Source of the DNA: an uncultured Ruminococcus sp.
Lineage (GTDB): Bacteria; Bacillota; Clostridia; Oscillospirales; Acutalibacteraceae
NCBI GenBank assembly: GCA_902803585.1
Contig: CADCQO010000300.1
Location: 1 to 9,449 of the forward strand
DNA: 9,449 bases
Direction: 5' to 3'
Position numbers and translations under genes: made by a program. Below, piece after piece: positions 1 to 6,300 of the stretch; position 1 is the first letter of the stretch; the number at the start of each line of letters is the position of its first letter. The notes beneath the pieces were generated by a model, which did not search any database, was not told where the DNA came from, and saw nothing but the letters and a program-made list of their open reading frames with translations.

Positions 1-202
1 CGTGGTTGCCGTGAATGCAGAAAAAAGTAATAGGCAAACGGTTCAGGTCTTCTTTCAGGGCACCGTTCATGCCGGGATAACAGTTAATGCCCGCATCGCC
101 GAGAATAATCAGAATGTCCTCTTTTACGGTGTGGTCTTCCTGACAGAAATAGCGGATCCTGTTAAAAGCGCCGTGCGTGTCGCCTGTGATATAGATACTC
201 AA
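1..202 (-). CDS. Calcineurin-like metallophosphoesterase, N-terminal part (3' end outside window)
   Basis: The first 67 residues of a metal-dependent phosphoesterase are visible; the gene continues past the left edge. Three family signatures occur in order and at normal spacing: GDTHG (Asp8 and His10, first metal ligands), GDAGIN around Asp36 (bridging Asp of the GD motif), and HGNH at 64-67 (Asn and His of the GNH motif). The family hydrolyses phosphomonoesters or phosphodiesters with a di-metal centre; the substrate cannot be told from this fragment. No signal peptide is seen, so it is probably cytoplasmic. The start is taken as TTG at 200-202 because AAAGAGG lies 8 bases upstream; an in-frame GTG at 209-211 would overlap that site and lacks its own. 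It lies downstream of the giant gene on the same strand, separated by 152 bases and a hairpin, so it is probably a separate unit. Family call is secure, specificity unknown. Confidence 0.88.
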   Translation of the reverse strand, partial: MSIYITGDTHGAFNRIRYFCQEDHTVKEDILIILGDAGINCYPGMNGALKEDLNRLPITFFCIHGNH

Positions 203-210
203 TGTGTTCA

Positions 211-217
211 CCTCTTT
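211..217 (-). promoter_or_regulatory. Ribosome binding site of the metallophosphoesterase gene
   Basis: AAAGAGG is read on the minus strand, 8 bases before TTG at 202-200. It decides the start: the in-frame GTG three codons earlier overlaps it. The choice puts the GDTHG metal motif at residues 7-11, usual for this family. Confidence 0.7.
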
Positions 218-281
218 CAGGATATTGATGACAGCCGGAAGTCCGATGTTTTTTCTGATTTTTTATCGGGTTCACAGCTGA

Positions 282-325
282 CAAGAGGGCTGTCCCGTAT
301 CAGGACAACCCTCTTGCGTTTTTTT
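282..325 (+). terminator. Strong hairpin with a T-tract on the plus strand only
   Basis: An 8 bp stem (CAAGAGGG 282-289 with CCCTCTTG 309-316), one C/A mismatch, a further 5 bp (TGTCC 291-295 with GGACA 303-307) and a 7-base loop. Seven T follow at 319-325 on the plus strand, the form of an intrinsic terminator. The neighbouring genes are all on the minus strand, where the hairpin is preceded by A7 but followed by TCAGCTG, with no U-tract. It may still stabilise or end the giant transcript, or it may stop antisense transcription from the left. The structure is certain, its working direction is not. Confidence 0.6.
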
Positions 326-354
326 GTGTGTGACAGGAAATATCTCTCAGAAAC

Positions 355-3300
355 TTACTGCTGCTGATTGCTTTTCGCTGCCAACTTTTCCAGACTATCA
401 TTGATAGATGATATGCCCTCGTAAAGTTTGTAGAGATTATAGGCTGTCTGAACTTTTTCCGGCAGTTTGGAAACCAGTTTATCCTTTACGCTGTCTTCGA
501 CTGATGACAGGAAATCATTAACAATACATTCATTGATCCAGTTATTCAGTTCAGCGTTTGCTTTTTCCATCATATCAAGAACGATTTGCGTCTGATCGCC
601 GGTTTCAAAGTAGAAGTCCATCAGCATATTGCGGGCATCATACAGAGATCTTGCCGCATAATCGGCATTATCTGCCGCACTCAGCATACCGCTTGCTGCG
701 CCGGTGGTATCTAACATTGTTGACAGCCAGCCTTCCGGATTGGAAATGCTGTAAGCTGATTTTGTCATAGCGAGCGTTGCACACTGCAGACGGAGGGTCG
801 CCATCATGACTCTGATACGATAAACCTTCTGCATCAGCTTTTCAAGGTCAATATCGCAGGCGTAGTATTCATCATAGGTGGGATATCCGTCATTGCCGCC
901 CAGTTCCGGATCATCGGGCGTTCCATGACCGCCGTGTGAACCGGGATCTTCTTCAGAGGGGTCATCGCCGGGTTTGCTGCCATTTTTGCCTTTATACCGC
1001 AGGGTCTTCCAGTCGATAAACAGGTAAACGGGGTTAGCGCTTTCAACAGAGTCAAGTCCTTCCATAGCGCTGACGGTTACTCTCAGCGGTACTTTGCCGG
1101 TGACAAAACCGTCATAAATCAGCGGGAAGGTGACTTTTTCCGGATAACTGGAGCCATATTCATCGGAAACCGGATTGCCGCTGCTGTCCTTCAGATAAGA
1201 ATAAACGGTTGAAGAATCATAACTGCCAGCAGGTCTGCCGCTTTCATCAGTAGTGTAACCGTCCAGATAGTAGTCGATATGACTGATATAGTACGTCTTG
1301 CCCTTGACTTTCATACCGTGGAATACCGGTGAGAGATAGACCATCTTATCCTGTACAGTAAGCAGGATTTCGGTGTTCATTGCCTCGTTTGCCATTGAAA
1401 CCGATGAGCCGTCACCCTTCAGCAGTTTGCCGCTGACTGTATAACGGCCGTTGGACAGGTCGTATTTTTTCATGGGGTATTTGTCATCAGGAGAAGGCGA
1501 TTCAGCATCTTCAGCGCCCCAGCCGCCTTTACATTTGTTATCGGAAATCATAACATCGTCCAGAGAGATGATAAGCGATTCTCCGCCGCCGTTGATTGTA
1601 GTAGACAAACGGAAATAGTTCTTTTCGAGTGTATCATAGTTAACCAGAATATAGCCTGTGCCCGTCCAGTCGTCAATCGTAATTTCCTTTGCAGGGACAA
1701 TAGCGGTATAACCTTCACGGACATGCTTTACAATATCGCTGACAACTTCATCAGACAGGGAAGCGGAATAGATATCAGAGAGGTTATCTGCTGTGATATT
1801 AAGCAGTTTAACATCCTGTGCCATAGAAGCGGCGATAACGGACATGGTGGAGAGTCCGCTGGCATCTGTAATGAATGACCATACATAGCCTTCCAGATAA
1901 GAACCCATTGCACCCTGAGAAAGAATATAACTCTTTCTGTTATCAGCGTTTCCATCTCTGCTGACAGCGGTGAAGGTGTATTCGTCAATATCCGTCATGA
2001 AATGACCGTCTTTGATTCCGGTAACATTGCCGTAGAAATTGGTTCTTGTACCGAATTCGTAGCCGAAAAGACCGACTGATATTTTCGGAATCACGTTCAT
2101 GTTGTATTTTGCGGCATAGGCTTCTTCATATCTGTCGTTCAGAGAATAATACATTTTTCCTGCATAGTTCAGGAGAGAACCAAGCAGTTCTTCTGAATAG
2201 GGGGAGAATGCTTTGTCAGCTGCGGCATTTTCTGCCATCTTGTCATAAGCTGTCTGGATATCCTTTGCAGAGAGATCATAGGCATTGGTAACGACAGCGT
2301 ACATATTGCCGGCACAAACAGGATCGTTGAAGGACTTTGTTGTACCTGCCGAGCGGATTGCAATAGTCATGCTCTGTTCTGTACCGAGTGTTACGGCAGT
2401 TCCTCTGCCAAGCTCTTTTCCGTCTGCTGTAATGACCGGCACAACGGAAATATTCATGCCTGTCTTTTTCCAGTTGCCTTCCGCATTGTCAAATGTTGTT
2501 TTGTCCTTATCTGCTGCGGGGACATACTGGAGGAGGATATTTTTCGATGAAATGCCGTAAGTGCTGACAGAAGCAAGCTCTTTTCCGCCGATGCTGAAAG
2601 TGATCTGGTCACGGTCTTCTTCTGCCACATCAGCAAATGACTTGTCTTTGCTGATGATAGTGAATTCGGGGGATTTGGGAAGGCTGTCAAGTGTTGTCGG
2701 CTGAATTTTGAGGGTTTTGTAGCTGAATCCGGCAGCCTTCTCAGCCATCATATCGGAATAGAATTTTCTGAGATTCTCGATATTGCCGACAGCACCTGTT
2801 TGTTTTTCAAGCTCTGTAAGGGTATCTGTAATCTCCTGATACATCATGTAAGACAAATCGTCTTTGGAATCCTTTTGTTCGATTGTGCCTTCACTGAGAG
2901 AACACTTCTTATACCAGGGGTCAAGCGTTACCCATGTTTTTCCTTCGCCTGTGCCGCCGCACATCGTTTCAGGTACATAGGCTTCTACCCATGTATGATG
3001 GATACCGAGCAGTTTCTTGCCGGAGGGTGTATAGTAGGGCTGGCTGTCATAATCGGAGGCATTGAGGGTGTCTATGGCAGAGGCAGTGTCTTTTGCGCCG
3101 GTGAGGGCTTTCAGTTCGTCCTCAGAGTAAATGACAGTACCGCTGACATATCTTGCCGGATAACCGAGTTTGCGCAAAGCGGCAATCAGGAAGCTGGCTG
3201 TATCGACATCGTTGCCGCCGCCCTGTGCATAGACAGCCGCCGCTCCCTTTCTGGAACCGCCGTAGAACTGCGGCTGGAGGTTATTTTTGGTGAATTCATA

Positions 3301-6300
3301 GATTTTGAGCGGTGTGTTGTATTCCTTGATGAAGGACTTGATGCCGTCATCGGTTGCCGTTTCGTTACGGTTGACAAGGTACTGTTTGAGAGCTTCTTCG
3401 TCCTGTTTTTCCGTTACTTCTATCGAGAAGCTCTGAGAACCGATATTGCCCGATGCATCTGCCGCCATAGCGATAAATGTGTAAGTACCGGAACTTGACG
3501 GGGTGAATACATACTGATTGTCAGAAAGTGTGACATAATTACCGTCCATCTGAAGTGCAACCGTTGCGAGGGCTTTGTTGTCGGTTGCACGAACGGTAAT
3601 GGTCTGGCTTTCATTGACGGTCATTGTGCTGAAATAGTCTGCTGTAACAACAGGTGCGGTAGCGTCCTGACTCACATAGCCGGTGGGGTTCAGTGAGGAA
3701 GAATTGCCCGAAGGGTCTGTTGCCTTGATGAGAATAGAAATTTCTCCGACCGTCTGTGGGGTGTAAACATAAGCACCGTTGTCATAGGTAAATGGAATGC
3801 CGTTGGTGCTGACTTCGATATTTACCTCGCCGCTGTCATCAGAAGCTGTGACAAAGACCTGTATCGGTGAGCCGACTTCAGGGTGTTCAGGAATAATGCT
3901 TACTTCCTCAATAACAGGCGGAGTAACGTCTTTCGGCTTGGAAACAGTAAAGCGGACTGTTTCATAGGCACTGTTGCCGACCGTATCCCTTGCGATGATA
4001 CTGATAGTGTATGTACCTTCTGCGAGGGTATCGGGCAGAAGAATGTTTTTGCCGTCATATTCGAGTGTCTGGCCGTTCATGGTGACGGTTACAGAATCAA
4101 CTTCCACGTTGTCTGTTACGTTCATTCTGATAACGGGTACATCAGGAATGAAGTATTCTTCCGCTACTTCTGAAAGGGTAATGACGGGCTTGATGGTATC
4201 TCTTACGACAACATTACGGGTAGAAGTGCGCTCGTTGCCGTAAATATCCTTTGCGGTGACGGAATAAACATAAGTGCCTGCAGGTGCTTTTTCAATTGTC
4301 AGGGTCTGTTCTCCGACATTTTTCAGGCGGATCGGCTTGTCATTCAGCGTACCGGTGACAGAAGCGATTTTTGTATTGTCGGTTATTTTCAGCGTCAGGA
4401 CAACATCAGCGTCCGTATTGAAGTAATAACCGCCGTCAAAGTAAATGTCCGGCATACTGGTGTCGGAAACCGTAAAGGTCTTTTCAAGTTCGGTTCTGTT
4501 GCCGGAGGAATCCTTGGTGACGGCCTTGAAGGTATGCTCGCCTGCACCGATTTCAGACGGGTTGAATTCGTAATAGTCATCATATCTGTAATCAGGCGTT
4601 GAAGAACTGCGTTCTGTCGGCTCAAGTTTCTTTCCGTCCAGATAGAAGTTTCTGAAACCTACCTGCGTATTGTCAGTAGATGTAACTGTAATACCATATA
4701 TTCTGTCCTGATACTCATATCGTGAGGAAGGATAGAACCATACAGAAGGCGGTGCAGTATCTTCTGCAATAGCTTTCAGACGATAGGTGGTAACACCAGC
4801 GTTGCCGGCATTGTCATAAGCCGTTGCAGTGATCACAATATTGCCGGCCTCTTCCGCTTTCAGCTTGAACTGGTTGTTTTCGTTCAGCTTGCGGGAAGTG
4901 CCGTTGACATCGATATCCACTTTTGTGACAGCTACGTTATCGTTGTAAGTGACAGTAACGGTTGCTGTTGTGCCGACAAGCATTTCTCCGCTCTTGGTAG
5001 CGGTGATGTAAACAGAGGGACGCTGTGTATCTTCCGTTACAACCAGTCGGGCGGTGCGCTCATAGGTATTGTCACGGTTATCAACAACAACGCCTTTGAA
5101 GATGAACTCGCCGGTTTTATTGGCAATATAGCGGTACTCATCGTTTTCATCGAGGGTAATTTCCTCATCGTTGACGGTGTAGACAACCGATTTGATGCCG
5201 GTCTGGTTATCAAACGCCTTTGCTGTAAAGACAATTTCGTTGCCGATGCTGGCATTGTTTCTGTTCAGGCTGAAAGGATTGAAATCGGGTCTGTAAGTAT
5301 CCTGGTCGATATGATGGCTGTAATAGTTTTGTGCGGAATTGCCGGCCTTATCATATGCAATTGCTTTGAAGGTGTACCAGCCTGCCTCAGTAGGAGTAAA
5401 GGTATAGCTGCCGTTTTCATCAAGCTCCACTTTTTCATCGTTCACATAAAGTTCCACACGATCCAGTTCACAGTTATCCTCTGTCTTCACCTTGACGGTA
5501 TAGGGATCAAGCGTGTAGTAGCATTTGTTTGGATAAAGGCTGTCAGGTTTAATCAGCTCAACTGTGGGACGGGTATTATCATACAGATTATCAAAAGTAT
5601 AGGTATAGGGAGTACCGCTCCAGTCGTAGGCAGTGATCTCCATTTTACCCGTATAATTTGGGAGATTAAAGGAAGCGTTCAATTCTTCGTCAATATGGTA
5701 CACCCATACCTTGTTCCAGCGGGTAATGTACACTTCATCATCAGGAATACAACGGACGCTCACCCATGCAATAGCAGAGGGATTATCCGTTTTCAGATGA
5801 ACGGTTCTTGCATGATCGCCATAATAGTTGTAGTAGTTGAATTCTCCTTCGACAGTGTATTTTACGGGTGCATAGCTTGTGCCGTCATCAAAGATAATGT
5901 CAGAAACATTTTCTTCTTTCATGACTTCAATATTGCACTTGCTCTCAGAGATACTGCCGTTTTCGTCTGTAACCTTCAGTGTAATGCTGTAATTTCCGTC
6001 CTTCAGGAATGTCACAACAGGACGGAGCTGGTCAGAAGTATCCAGTGTATAATCCTTCGTACCGCCTACTGTCCATTCGATATTCTTCACGCTGTCGGAA
6101 CTGCCCGTGATATCAGCGTATAAAACAGCGGGACGGTTAGCGTAAACACTGCCGTTGGTGTCGATTTTTGCAGAAACTTTATAATTGAGCGGTTCAGAAA
6201 GCCTCATTGTTCCCGAAATGACAGTAATGTCCTCGATCACGGGTGATGAACCGTCAGAGCCTTTTTTCAGTTCTGCCCGTACACGGATATATCTTCCTGT

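Noticed and set aside
243..268. Inverted repeat CCGAT...ATCGG around two T-runs
   Set aside because: Only 5 bp of stem with a loop of about 16 bases; likely chance in AT-rich intergenic sequence.
256..284. Possible promoter for the metallophosphoesterase gene (TTGTCA at 284-279 on the minus strand)
   Set aside because: At 16-18 base spacing the candidate -10 is AAAATC, AAATCA or AATCAG, all poor, and the -35 lies inside the hairpin stem. Not convincing enough to list.
2..367. Plus-strand open frame of 121 codons at the left edge
   Set aside because: It is antisense to the metallophosphoesterase start and runs through the intergenic hairpin; the minus-strand frame has three intact family motifs.
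355..500. Sorting signal, dockerin or membrane anchor at the end of the giant protein
   Set aside because: The last residues are hydrophilic and helical (SLEKLAAKSNQQQ); there is no LPXTG-like motif, hydrophobic helix or duplicated calcium-binding dockerin loop.
2800..3498. Plus-strand open frame of 232 codons
   Set aside because: It lies antisense to the Ig-like and transglutaminase-like coding sequence, has no ribosome binding site and shows no recognisable domain. It is a shadow of the long minus-strand gene.
3415..5571. Ig-like repeats as recent tandem DNA duplications
   Set aside because: Only the DxTxP openings and AxDxxGN turns are shared; the rest has diverged in sequence and length, so it is an old protein repeat and not a DNA-level tandem array.
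5311..6123. Plus-strand open frame of 270 codons
   Set aside because: It is antisense to clear PKD/Ig-like coding sequence. Its hydrophobic, Ile/Cys-rich composition is what the complement of Asp/Asn/Tyr/Val-rich beta domains gives.
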